From: DATELY01 sp035276085
Lineage (GTDB): Bacteria; Pseudomonadota; Gammaproteobacteria; Steroidobacterales; Steroidobacteraceae
Length of the DNA: 18,650 bases
Direction of reading: 5' to 3'
Assembly (NCBI GenBank): GCA_035276085.1
Contig: DATELY010000007.1
Location: 1 to 18,650 of the forward strand
Shown: positions 1-11,059 of the stretch, piece after piece
How the letters are laid out: every line of letters begins with the position of its first letter
Numbering within the stretch: position 1 is the stretch's first letter
The notes under the pieces: model-generated
Databases searched by the model: none
Told to the model about the DNA's origin: nothing
Seen by the model: the letters and a program-made list of their open reading frames with translations, nothing else
Translations under genes and position numbers: made by a program

Positions 1-137
1 TCGTCATTGATCACGCGCAACGCGCGGAAGCCCATGTGCTGCGGATCGTGGTAGCCGCCGAAGCTGAATGAGTGACGACTGTCGAGCCAGTCGATCTGAG
101 TCGTGCCGCGTTCAGCGGCCGGACGGAGCTGCAGCAT
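1..137 (-). CDS. Pirin family protein (YhhW-like), N-terminal fragment
   Basis: This is the first 45 codons of a minus-strand gene that runs off the left edge. The translation begins MLQLRPAAERG and continues with WLDSRHSFSFGGYHDPQHMG and then FRALRVIND. This is the typical opening of pirins, where the WLxSxHSFSF...YxDPxxMGFxxLRVINxD pattern starts the N-terminal cupin. In well-studied members this cupin binds a metal, and E. coli YhhW has quercetin 2,3-dioxygenase activity. The metal ligands lie beyond the visible part. The ATG at 137 is supported by GGAGGT seven bases upstream on the minus strand. Substrate and physiological role cannot be told from this fragment. It shares its strand with the CsgG-like gene, but a 187-bp gap with an inverted repeat separates them. 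Confidence 0.88.
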   Translation of the reverse strand, partial: MLQLRPAAERGTTQIDWLDSRHSFSFGGYHDPQHMGFRALRVIND

Positions 138-246
138 GGGAACACCTCCAGCGTGAGTGATTGGAGGCGATGTTAGTGCCGTGCGAGGGGAAGATCAGCG
201 GCGTAGGGGGAATAAGACTTATACGGGTCTGTTGGCCAACTGGTCT

Positions 247-305
247 GCTGGCTTGCTGGCCAGAAGGAATACAGCGTTCTCTGGCCAGCTAGCCCGCAAG
301 CCAGC
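247..305. repeat. Imperfect inverted repeat between csgG-like gene and pirin
   Basis: The left arm GCTGGCTTGC (247-256) is exactly complementary to GCAAGCCAGC (296-305). Just inside, the self-complementary CTGGCCAG occurs at both 256-263 and 281-288, and AGAA/TTCT flank the inner loop. The result is a long hairpin with a small asymmetric insert near 290-295. It lies 20 bp past the stop of the CsgG-like gene and could act as a mRNA 3' end, but no T-tract follows on either strand. It may simply be an intergenic palindromic repeat. The rest of the 138-324 gap shows only a short ATAAG-A-CTTAT palindrome at 212-222. Confidence 0.6.
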
Positions 306-324
306 TGGCCGACGAGCTCGTCTA

Positions 325-1356
325 CTACTTCGCAACGAGAACCTTCTTCACCCAGCCGCTGCCCGAGCCGGACTCCACGTTGACGAAGCCGTCCTTTTCC
401 TCACCCATATAAATGATCTCGTCGCTGCGGGTGAGCGTGGCTACGGTCTTGCCTTCGGACGGCTGCGCGAACAGTTTTACGTTGGCGATTTTCGGATGGA
501 GCACATCGCCCTCGTTGAACACGGCGCCGCCTTTGTTCTTCTTGCCCGCTTCCTCGGCGAGCGAGCCGACGTCGCGATGCAGGCTGGGCTGGCCGCGGAC
601 GGAGCGGACGACGTTGTTGTAGTTGTCCATCAGGCTCGACGCCAGCATCTTGCCTTCGTTGGTGTTCCCGTAGCCGCCGAATGCGCCAAGCGCGCCACCG
701 CCGAACAAGAGGCCACCCAAGCGCAGATCGGCCTTCTTCGCACTGCCCTCGGCCGCAGCCACCTGTACGCCCGTCCGGGTATCGCTCACCAGCATGCTGG
801 TCTGAGCTTCTTTGAATTTGACGCCGCCGCCGACGGCACCTGCCATCCAACCCGCCTTGCCGCCGAGCAGCTTGCCGGCGCCAGCCAGCGCGCCACCCAT
901 TCCACCGGCGTCGTCCTCGGAGAACACGACCGCCGGCGTCAGCACGAAATCGGCGCTGACCATCTGGCCGCCACCCATGTTCGAGCCCTCCCGCAATTCG
1001 CCTGCGTCAGCCAGTTCGCGTTCCTGCTTCATGTTGCGCATGCCGATGCCGCGTTCCACGACGATGAAGCAGTTGGATTGCTGAATCATCATGCGGATGA
1101 TCCCGGTGGGCGACTGCAGGTGGTAACGGGACAAGGCCGTCATGATCTCGCTCTGCGGCTCCACGACCGCCATGGCACCCATGGGCTGGTCGCATTTCTC
1201 GAGTCCGGTGTCGCCCTGCGACCCACCCGGCCCGGCGGATCCCTGTACTTCGGAGCCTCCACTGCCCTTTTTCATTTCCAGTGGACCCGCGGCTGCCGCA
1301 GCCGAGGCCAACACGGCGAGCGTCGTGAATGCGAGCAGGGACGGCTTCCTGAACAT
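325..1356 (-). CDS. Exported CsgG-like protein with C-terminal SH3-like domain
   Basis: 343 residues. Residues 1-23 form a Sec signal peptide (MFRKPSLLAFTTLAVLASAA, then AAAG), with no lipobox cysteine. Residues about 58-255 resemble the CsgG/HfaB family: GAMAVVEPQ, a helix-strand with MMIQQSNCFIVVERG (90-103), then a strand with SADFVLTPAVVF (134-145). A long glycine-rich stretch follows (150-180). A C-terminal segment (about 288-343) of the form KIANVKLFAQPS...GWVKKVLVAK looks like a bacterial SH3 domain. True CsgG is an outer-membrane lipoprotein channel for curli, so this is a periplasmic or surface relative rather than CsgG itself, and no curli genes are visible. The start at 1356 is preferred because GGAG lies eight bases upstream. 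In-frame ATGs at 1368 and 1449 lack a comparable site. Function is unknown. Confidence 0.82.
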   Translation of the reverse strand: MFRKPSLLAFTTLAVLASAAAAAGPLEMKKGSGGSEVQGSAGPGGSQGDTGLEKCDQPMGAMAVVEPQSEIMTALSRYHLQSPTGIIRMMIQQSNCFIVVERGIGMRNMKQERELADAGELREGSNMGGGQMVSADFVLTPAVVFSEDDAGGMGGALAGAGKLLGGKAGWMAGAVGGGVKFKEAQTSMLVSDTRTGVQVAAAEGSAKKADLRLGGLLFGGGALGAFGGYGNTNEGKMLASSLMDNYNNVVRSVRGQPSLHRDVGSLAEEAGKKNKGGAVFNEGDVLHPKIANVKLFAQPSEGKTVATLTRSDEIIYMGEEKDGFVNVESGSGSGWVKKVLVAK

Positions 1357-1439
1357 GCGGGTCTCCATTGTGCCGACCGGGGTCGGTCGAGCGGGCTGTA
1401 TGCCGGTTTGTAGTTGATTGTGGGCGGTGGGCGCGCGGG

Positions 1440-1468
1440 ATCTCAGCATGGCGATTTTTCACGGTCAA
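1440..1468 (-). promoter_or_regulatory. Possible sigma70 promoter for csgG-like gene
   Basis: On the minus strand TTGACC (1463-1468) is followed after 17 bp by TGAGAT (1440-1445). The -35 is good and the -10 poor (3 of 6 matches). It would give a leader of about 75 nt before the ATG at 1356. This is a weak call made from position and spacing. Confidence 0.25.
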
Positions 1469-1602
1469 GCAGACAGAGGGACGTAGTCCGGGCACCGCCT
1501 GCGTGCGTTCCGGCGGACTCACGCGCCGGTTTGCTGCTCGAATGGTGCACCGCTCGCGCCGGCGGCAGCGAACTCCAACCCGCCGCACCCTTTTGCATCG
1601 CA

Positions 1603-1630
1603 TTGACGCAAGCGGCTCGGCCTGTAATAT
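1603..1630 (+). promoter_or_regulatory. Strong sigma70-type promoter upstream of gltB
   Basis: TTGACG (1603-1608) and TAATAT (1625-1630) are separated by 16 bp. Both hexamers match the consensus at five of six positions. Transcription would start near 1637. It points at gltB, but the ATG is 288 bp further on, so the transcript has either a long structured leader or a separate small RNA. Confidence 0.65.
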
Positions 1631-1636
1631 GGCTGG

Positions 1637-1789
1637 CATTCCATAGGGTTGTATCCACCGCCGTGCGGGCGAGGCTGAACAGCTTCGCTCACCGTCATCG
1701 GGTGCGCGTCGTGACCCACTTGCACGGGCGGCCTGACTCTTCGAGTCCCCCTTAGTCTCGGCGGCAATGTCCCCCGTGCGGCGGGGTTT
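1637..1789 (+). ncRNA. Candidate structured RNA: gltB leader or independent small RNA
   Basis: No known RNA family was recognised. The folds were read by eye. P1 pairs 1658-1666 with 1722-1731 (nine pairs, one bulged G). P1 encloses two hairpins: P2 (1669-1676 with 1681-1688, loop GAAC, one G-U pair) and P3 (1700-1703 with 1714-1717), so the core looks like a three-way junction. Outside it lie P4 (GACTC-ttc-GAGTC, 1735-1747), an unpaired C-run (1748-1751), and P5 (CCCCG-tgcgg-CGGGG, 1772-1786) followed by TTT, which resembles a weak terminator. The block starts at the predicted start site of the promoter at 1603-1630. It could be a regulated leader for gltBD that senses a nitrogen-related signal, or a free sRNA. 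GC-rich DNA yields stems easily, so covariation is needed. Confidence 0.4.
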
Positions 1790-1924
1790 CGGCACGCAGC
1801 TCCGGCGCGGGCACGTTGCTCGGGCGCGGCATGCCCTGCTGGCTTCCAGGACCGGCTCGCTGATGCAGATCGCCTGCAGATCGAGCGGGTCGGTGTGATG
1901 AAGATGTCAACGCGGTAATTCAGT

Positions 1925-6556
<4,632 letters not shown>

Positions 6557-6559
6557 AGG

Positions 6560-6667
6560 GAAGCGGTTGGCGGTTGGCGGTTGGCGGTTAGTGAGGACCG
6601 CTGCCGCGGTCGTCAACTACATCTCTGGTTCCGAACCAACCGCCAACCGCCAACCGCTAACCGCTTC
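6560..6667. repeat. Palindromic heptamer-repeat element in the gltB-gltD gap
   Basis: The left arm holds four tandem 7-bp units (6563-6590): GCGGTTG three times, then GCGGTTA. The right arm (6637-6664) holds the same four units inverted: CAACCGC three times, then TAACCGC. With the GAA/TTC caps the arms are 31 bp and differ at two positions. The 46-bp centre has its own hairpin, GACCGC-tgcc-GCGGTC (6596-6611). The element begins 3 bp after the gltB stop and ends 12 bp before the gltD start, so it fills the operon junction. As RNA it would form a very stable stem that could shield the gltB message or reduce gltD expression. A related array lies at 9149-9176. Confidence 0.85.
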
Positions 6668-6679
6668 TTTTTCATAACA

Positions 6680-8164
6680 ATGGGCAAGCCAACTGGTTTC
6701 ATCGAGTATCTGCGCGAACTGCCGGTCGACCGCACGCCGCAGGAGCGCGTGAAGGATTTCAAGGAATTCCACCACCACATGGAAGAGAAGCGGCTGCGCC
6801 ACCAGGCCGCGCGCTGCATGGACTGCGGCGTACCGTTCTGCCACACCGGCAAACTCATCAGCGGCATGGCATCCGGCTGCCCGGTCAATAACTTGATCCC
6901 CGAGTGGAACGACCTGGTGTACCGCGGCTTGTGGCGCGACGCACTCGACCGATTGCATCTGACCAATAACTTCCCCGAGTTCACCGGGCGCGTGTGCCCG
7001 GCACCGTGCGAAGGCTCGTGCGTGCTCGGCATCAATGCACCGCCGGTGACGATCAAGACGATCGAGAACGCGATCATCGATCACGGCTGGGATGAAGGCT
7101 GGGTGCTGCCGGAGCAGCCGAAAGTGCGCACGGGCAAGAAGGTCGCTGTCATCGGTTCGGGCGCCGCGGGTCTCGCGGCCGCAGCCCAGCTCAACAAGGC
7201 AGGGCATTGGGTGACGGTGCTCGAACGCGCAGACCGCCCGGGCGGGCTGTTGATGTACGGCATTCCCAACATGAAGCTCGACAAGCGGGAAGTCGTCGAG
7301 CGGCGCCTGAAGTTGATGGAGCAGGAAGGCATCAAGTTCGTCTGCAATGCGACGGTTGGCGACAACGTCGAAGCGCAGCTGCTGCTCAAGGACTTCGATG
7401 CCGTCGTGATCTGCACGGGCGCTACACAGCCGCGCGATCTTCCCGTTCAGGGACGCAAGCTCGACGGCGTGCACTTCGCGATGGACTATCTCACGGCGAG
7501 CACGAGTGCGTTGTTGGACGGCGGCGCCGACAACACGCCCATTCACGCGCGCGATAAGGACGTGATGGTGATCGGCGGTGGCGATACAGGTACCGACTGC
7601 GTCGCGACGGCCATGCGTCACGGCTGCAAGAGTCTCGTGCAGCTCGAGATCATGGCGCGCCCGCCGGAAGACCGTGACGATGACAATCCCTGGCCCGAGT
7701 GGCCCAAGGTCTATCGCATGGACTATGGCCAGGAAGAAGCCGCAGCCAAGTTCGGTAGCGACCCACGCAAGTATCTCGTCACGGTCAAGGGCTTCAATGG
7801 CGACGATGCAGGTCGCGTGAAAGAAGTCGTGACGGTCGAGGTGAAGTGGGAGAAGAACGCGCAGGGACAGTTCGTGCCGGTGGAAGTGCCTGGCACCGAG
7901 CGTGCGACCCCCGCTCAGCTCGTGTTGCTTGCGATGGGCTTCTTGGGGCCTGAACAGCCCGTGCTGAAGGATCTGGGTGTCGATATCGATCCGCGTTCCA
8001 ACATCAAGGCGGAGTACGGCACGTTTGCGACCAACATCAAAGGTGTGTTTGCCGCGGGCGACTGCCGTCGCGGACAGAGCTTGATCGTCTGGGCGATCAA
8101 TGAAGGTCGCGGCGCGGCGCGCGAGTGCGATCGATATTTGATGGGGACGACGGAGTTGCCGTAA
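6680..8164 (+). CDS. gltD: Glutamate synthase (NADPH), small subunit GltD
   Basis: 494 residues. GltD takes electrons from NADPH through FAD and two 4Fe-4S clusters to GltB. The N-terminal cysteine-rich domain shows C46, C49, C54 and C67 (CMDCGVPFC...GCP) and C106, C110, C114 (RVCPAPCEGSC). The FAD-binding GSGAAG is at 159-164, with ADRPGGLLMYGIP after it. The NADPH-binding GGGDTG is at 299-304. The C-terminus has the usual FAAGDCRRGQSL flavin motif. The start at 6680 (MGKPTGFIEY) matches the family. Longer in-frame reading runs back into the palindromic repeat and is unlikely. No Shine-Dalgarno sequence precedes the ATG, the immediate upstream bases being pyrimidine-rich. It is separated from gltB by 123 bp of repeat. 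Confidence 0.98.
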   Translation: MGKPTGFIEYLRELPVDRTPQERVKDFKEFHHHMEEKRLRHQAARCMDCGVPFCHTGKLISGMASGCPVNNLIPEWNDLVYRGLWRDALDRLHLTNNFPEFTGRVCPAPCEGSCVLGINAPPVTIKTIENAIIDHGWDEGWVLPEQPKVRTGKKVAVIGSGAAGLAAAAQLNKAGHWVTVLERADRPGGLLMYGIPNMKLDKREVVERRLKLMEQEGIKFVCNATVGDNVEAQLLLKDFDAVVICTGATQPRDLPVQGRKLDGVHFAMDYLTASTSALLDGGADNTPIHARDKDVMVIGGGDTGTDCVATAMRHGCKSLVQLEIMARPPEDRDDDNPWPEWPKVYRMDYGQEEAAAKFGSDPRKYLVTVKGFNGDDAGRVKEVVTVEVKWEKNAQGQFVPVEVPGTERATPAQLVLLAMGFLGPEQPVLKDLGVDIDPRSNIKAEYGTFATNIKGVFAAGDCRRGQSLIVWAINEGRGAARECDRYLMGTTELP

Positions 8165-8189
8165 AGGGCTTCGATACGCGCGGGTGAAG

Positions 8190-8338
8190 AGCCCCCACCC
8201 TGTCCCTCCCCCGCTTCGCAAGGGAGGGGACGCTCTCGATAAGCTGTACGAAATCCTGCGCGCTATTCCCAACCCCGATTGCAGCCTGACTATGCGTCCC
8301 CTCCCTTGCGAAGCGGGGGGAGGGACAGGGTGGGGGCT
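8190..8338. repeat. 149-bp inverted-repeat element (MITE-like)
   Basis: The arm at 8190-8232 (43 nt) is the reverse complement of 8295-8338 (44 nt), differing only by one extra G in a G-run. The arms begin AGCCCCCACCCTGTCCC and contain GCTTCGCAAGGGAGGGG. The 62-bp centre (8233-8294) has no recognisable gene. The element fills the 202-bp gap between convergent gltD and yadH and could end both transcripts, although there is no U-tract. Near-perfect arms suggest a recently spread non-autonomous element or REP-like repeat. Clear target-site duplications were not seen. Confidence 0.85.
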
Positions 8339-8366
8339 GTTTGAAATTGCGCCGTCACCAGAAGCC

Positions 8367-9140
8367 CTAATCCCTCATCCCCACGCCCTTGTGAATCAAC
8401 CACACGCACAGCGCAAATAGCACCGCCGCTGCGCCGGTCATGATGGCGTATGCCAGGCGCACATCCACATCGGACACGCCCAGGAAGCCGAACCGGAACG
8501 CGTTCACCATGTAGAGAATCGGGTTCGCGTGCGACAGTCCCTGTGCCCACTCCGGCAAGAGCTTGATGGAATAGAACACGCCGCCGAGATACGTGAGCGG
8601 CGTGAGCACGAACGTCGGGATGAAGGACACCTGATCGAAATTCTTGGCGAACACGGCATTCACCATGCCCGCCAATGAGAACACGGTCGAGCTCAACAAC
8701 ACTGCGCTGACGACCACCAGCGGATGCTCCACGTGCACATGAGTGAACAGCAGCGTGACGATGGTCACCACCAGCCCCACGGTGAGCCCGCGCAATAGCC
8801 CGCCCATCATGTAGCCCGCGACGATCAACCAGTGCGACAGCGGCGCAACCAGCAGCTCTTCGATGTGCTTGCCGAATTTGGCACCGAAGAACGACGACAC
8901 GACGTTGCCGTACGAGTTCGTGATCACGCTCATCATGATGAGGCCGGGCGCGATGTATTGGATGTACGTGTACCCGCCCATCTCGCCGATGCGCCGGCCG
9001 ATCAAGCTGCCGAAGATGACGAAGTAGAGCGTGGCCGTGATCGCGGGGGGGACGATCGTCTGCCCCCAGATGCGTACGATGCGCGAGAACTCACGAATGA
9101 CGATCGTGTTGAAACCGATGAAATTGGTTTTGGCCAGCAT
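8367..9140 (-). CDS. yadH: ABC-2 type transporter permease YadH
   Basis: 257 residues, matching the 256 of E. coli YadH. It is an inner-membrane permease with about six transmembrane segments. The central LVAPLSHWLIVAGYMMGG and the C-terminal block with FVLTPLTYLGGVFYSIKLLP and NPILYMVNAFRFGFLG are the ABC-2 signature region. It should pair with the ATPase encoded just upstream (9153-10124) to form an exporter whose substrate is unknown; E. coli yadGH has no firmly assigned substrate. The ATG at 9140 lies 12 bp past the ATPase stop, and the space usually holding a ribosome site is taken by the heptamer repeat, so translation may depend on coupling to the upstream gene. Confidence 0.95.
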   Translation of the reverse strand: MLAKTNFIGFNTIVIREFSRIVRIWGQTIVPPAITATLYFVIFGSLIGRRIGEMGGYTYIQYIAPGLIMMSVITNSYGNVVSSFFGAKFGKHIEELLVAPLSHWLIVAGYMMGGLLRGLTVGLVVTIVTLLFTHVHVEHPLVVVSAVLLSSTVFSLAGMVNAVFAKNFDQVSFIPTFVLTPLTYLGGVFYSIKLLPEWAQGLSHANPILYMVNAFRFGFLGVSDVDVRLAYAIMTGAAAVLFALCVWLIHKGVGMRD

Positions 9141-9148
9141 GAAGGACA

Positions 9149-9176
9149 GCGGTTAGCGGTTGGCGGTTAGCGGTTC
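9149..9176. repeat. Heptamer array at the yadG-yadH junction
   Basis: Four near-exact 7-bp units run from 9149 to 9176: GCGGTTA, GCGGTTG, GCGGTTA, then GCGGTT with a terminal C. They match the units of the gltB-gltD element (6563-6590) but without an inverted partner. On the minus strand they encode the last residues of the ATPase (PLTANR), supply its stop codon, and reach to within 8 bp of the yadH start. Confidence 0.8.
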
Positions 9177-10124
9177 GTTCAGAGGCGCCGCTGCGCGCGG
9201 CGTAGGCCGCAGCTGACCACTTTCGACGAGCCGGATGAAGAGCTCCTCCAGGCGGTTTGTCTTGTTGCGCATCGACAGCACGTCGACGCGCGCCGCACTC
9301 AGCTGCTCGAACAAGTGGTTGAGGCTCTGTTCCTTCGAAATTTCCACTTCGATCGTGTGGTCGTCCGGCATGTGCAGCTTGTAGCCCTCGATGCGCGGTG
9401 CCGCGCTCAGCGGCTCACGCAGGTTCAGCACGAATGTTTCAGTCTGCAGCTTGCGCAGGACGCGGCTCATGCGATCGTTCTCGATGATGCGGCCCTTGTC
9501 GATGATCGCGACGTTGCGGCAGAGGCTTTCGGCTTCTTCGAGATAGTGCGTGGTCAGGATGATCGTTGTGCCGGCCGCGTTGATCCCGCGCACGAACTCC
9601 CACATCGAGCGCCGGACTTCGATGTCAACGCCCGCCGTGGGCTCATCCAGAATCAGGAGCCGCGGCCGGTGCAGCAACGCTCGCGCAATCATCAGGCGCC
9701 GCTTCATGCCGCCAGAGAGCGTGCGCGAAACGGCGTTGCGCTTGTCCCAGAGCTGCAGCTGCACCAGATACTGCTCCATGCGCTCATGCGCCAGTCGCCG
9801 CGGAATGCCGTAGAAGCCCGCCTGATTGAGCAGAATCGTCGTGACCGCTTCGAACTGATTGAAATTGATCTCTTGCGGCACGAGACCGATGCACGACTTG
9901 GCCAGCGCGAGCTGGCTGTCGATGTCATAGCCGAACACCTGGACCTTGCCGCTGGTCTTATTGACGAGCGATGTCACGATGCCGATCGCAGTCGTCTTGC
10001 CCGCACCGTTGGGACCCAGCAGCGCAAAGAAGTCGCCCTCTTCGACCGTGAGGTCGATGCCCTTCAAGGCCTGCACGCCGTTCTTGTACGTCTTGACGAG
10101 CTGTTGTAGCGACAGTGCATTCAT
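9153..10124 (-). CDS. yadG: ABC transporter ATP-binding protein YadG
   Basis: 323 residues, against 308 in E. coli YadG, to which it is close throughout. Walker A is GPNGAGKT (37-44), the Q-loop Gln is Q84 (LVPQE), the signature is LSGGMK (136-141), Walker B is LLILDE (156-161), and the switch histidine is H193 (TTHYLEE). The C-terminal domain ends with the YadG-like SMRNKTNRLEELFIRLV. The last ten or so residues (PLNEPLTANR) are extra relative to E. coli and are largely encoded by the heptamer repeat. The start at 10124 (MNALSLQQLVKTYKNG) fits the family. Upstream in-frame codons lie in hairpin DNA and look non-coding. It energises YadH and probably forms a two-gene operon. Confidence 0.95.
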   Translation of the reverse strand: MNALSLQQLVKTYKNGVQALKGIDLTVEEGDFFALLGPNGAGKTTAIGIVTSLVNKTSGKVQVFGYDIDSQLALAKSCIGLVPQEINFNQFEAVTTILLNQAGFYGIPRRLAHERMEQYLVQLQLWDKRNAVSRTLSGGMKRRLMIARALLHRPRLLILDEPTAGVDIEVRRSMWEFVRGINAAGTTIILTTHYLEEAESLCRNVAIIDKGRIIENDRMSRVLRKLQTETFVLNLREPLSAAPRIEGYKLHMPDDHTIEVEISKEQSLNHLFEQLSAARVDVLSMRNKTNRLEELFIRLVESGQLRPTPRAAAPLNEPLTANR

Positions 10125-10142
10125 TCCGACGGCCCTGACCAT

Positions 10143-10180
10143 CCCCGAGCGCGGGGCGTGCAGCCTACTGGCTTGCACGC
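10143..10180 (-). other. Two adjacent hairpins upstream of yadG
   Basis: CCCCG-agcg-CGGGG (10143-10156) is directly followed by a longer hairpin. In that one GCGTGCAGCC (10156-10165) pairs with GGCTTGCACGC (10170-10180) around a 4-nt loop, with one bulged base. They sit 19-56 bp upstream of the yadG start and 60 bp past the stop of the next gene. They could end the transcript arriving from 10241-10954, or form part of the yadG leader. No U-tract follows on the minus strand. Confidence 0.5.
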
Positions 10181-10240
10181 GGACAGGGCAAGGCAAACGC
10201 TCGGGCGTAACCGGGCGCGACGCCAGGCAAATGCGTTGGA

Positions 10241-10954
10241 CTACAGCGGCGCCAGAGCGGCAGGCGATGGTTGCTCGGCTGGCGGCACCGTTACCGAGGC
10301 AGTTTCCAGCGTTCGCCGAAGAATGGACCTTCGCAGTCGGCGTGGTGCCTGCTGAACTACGTGCTCATCGCACAGCTCCGCTGCAAGGAGCTGTGCGCCC
10401 AGCAGACGCGTGGCTTGCAGACGGATGCGATCGGTGCCGGCGGACTTGATGAGATCGGGCCAGAAGTATGGATTGTCCTGCCAGCGCGGCTGCAAGACCT
10501 GGGCGGCCAGTGTGGCCACGCCGGCCAATGTTGCGACGTCGGCTTGTCGAAAGAAGTCCAGTGTCCCCACGGACATTCCGAAGAACAATCGCGCGCCTGC
10601 TGCGTCGGTGCTGGCAACGTGCCACGCGAGAAAGAGCGCGAGCTCGGTGAGATAGCGCGTCGCGTCCTGTCGCGATTGGAAACTGCCGGCTGCACGTTCG
10701 CCGGCCGCATTCAGGCGCGCGGTTTCATGCCAATAGGTCACGTTGCCGAAGGGCAGGTAGTACAGCGTGTATGGAGTGGCGCACAGCTCGTGTGTTGCTG
10801 CAGCGTCGAGCGCGCACAACTGCGGAACGAAATGCGGTGTGAGCTCTGTCCCCGGAACGCGATCGTCGGGAGCGGAAAGCAGGTGTGAGATGAAATGACG
10901 ATTCAATGCATGAAGCTGGCGCAACGAGTTGGCGCGCCGATCCGAGTTCCACAT
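10241..10954 (-). CDS. Unknown protein with a FlhD-like segment
   Basis: 237 residues, soluble, with no signal peptide or membrane segment. AAGGA eight bases before the ATG supports the start. The N-terminal half (SLRQLHALNRHF, then TLYYLPFGNVTYWHETARLN near 63-82) is unfamiliar. Residues about 101-168 (LTELALFLAWHVAS, ARLFFGMSVGTLDFF, ADVATLAGVATLAAQVLQ, RWQDNPYFWPDL) follow the order of FlhD: a leading helix, an (R)LGIS-like turn, a helix, then the L..LA.......FRFDD-like end. This was judged by eye, not by alignment. FlhD partners FlhC in the flagellar master regulator, and a FlhC-like gene is divergently encoded 140 bp away, which supports the idea. The C-terminal tail is basic then proline-rich. 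Function is unproven, but the gene itself looks real. Confidence 0.7.
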   Translation of the reverse strand: MWNSDRRANSLRQLHALNRHFISHLLSAPDDRVPGTELTPHFVPQLCALDAAATHELCATPYTLYYLPFGNVTYWHETARLNAAGERAAGSFQSRQDATRYLTELALFLAWHVASTDAAGARLFFGMSVGTLDFFRQADVATLAGVATLAAQVLQPRWQDNPYFWPDLIKSAGTDRIRLQATRLLGAQLLAAELCDEHVVQQAPRRLRRSILRRTLETASVTVPPAEQPSPAALAPL

Positions 10955-11001
10955 GTTGTGAGTCCTTGTGTGAGCATCCGTGCCCAGAAGATTGCAGCTG
11001 C

Positions 11002-11031
11002 ATTTAAGCAGGGACTTTCACTCAGGGTCAA
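11002..11031 (-). promoter_or_regulatory. Possible promoter for the FlhD-like gene
   Basis: On the minus strand TTGACC (11026-11031) is followed after 18 bp by TTAAAT (11002-11007). This would start a transcript near 10995 with a leader of about 40 nt, consistent with the AAGGA ribosome site before 10954. Confidence 0.4.
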
Positions 11032-11059
11032 TTTGCAACACACTCTGCGCTCGTTTGCG

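Larger units (their letters stand above)
1357..1924. other. Gene-free divergent intergenic region
   Basis: This 568-bp stretch separates the minus-strand csgG-like gene from plus-strand gltB. The left 245 bp contain only the weak minus promoter listed separately. The middle holds a strong plus-strand promoter (1603-1630) and a block rich in complementary segments (1637-1789). The right 135 bp (1790-1924) is GC-rich and shows no convincing second promoter and no Shine-Dalgarno sequence before the gltB ATG. Open frames across the region look like chance frames of GC-rich DNA. Confidence 0.7.

Noticed and set aside
1637..1789. 6S RNA or signal recognition particle RNA as identity of the structured block
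   Set aside because: There is no pairing between the 5' and 3' ends as in 6S RNA, and the conserved SRP core GGAAGGAAGCAGCC type sequence is absent.
8184..8420. Small plus-strand open frame over the 149-bp inverted repeat
   Set aside because: It is mostly repeat-arm DNA, runs into the 3' end of yadH, and has no ribosome site or domain.
10125..10196. N-terminal extension of YadG (25 residues) and its resemblance to a frame near 13700 (RSGMVRAVG versus RSGMFRAVG)
   Set aside because: The extension is hairpin DNA, absent from the family, and the second sequence is a shadow frame inside comM. The likeness is weak at the DNA level.
10271..10888. 205-codon plus-strand frame opposite the FlhD-like gene
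   Set aside because: It has no recognisable domain, no ribosome site and unnatural Cys/Gly-rich composition. The minus-strand frame has a good AAGGA site and protein-like content.
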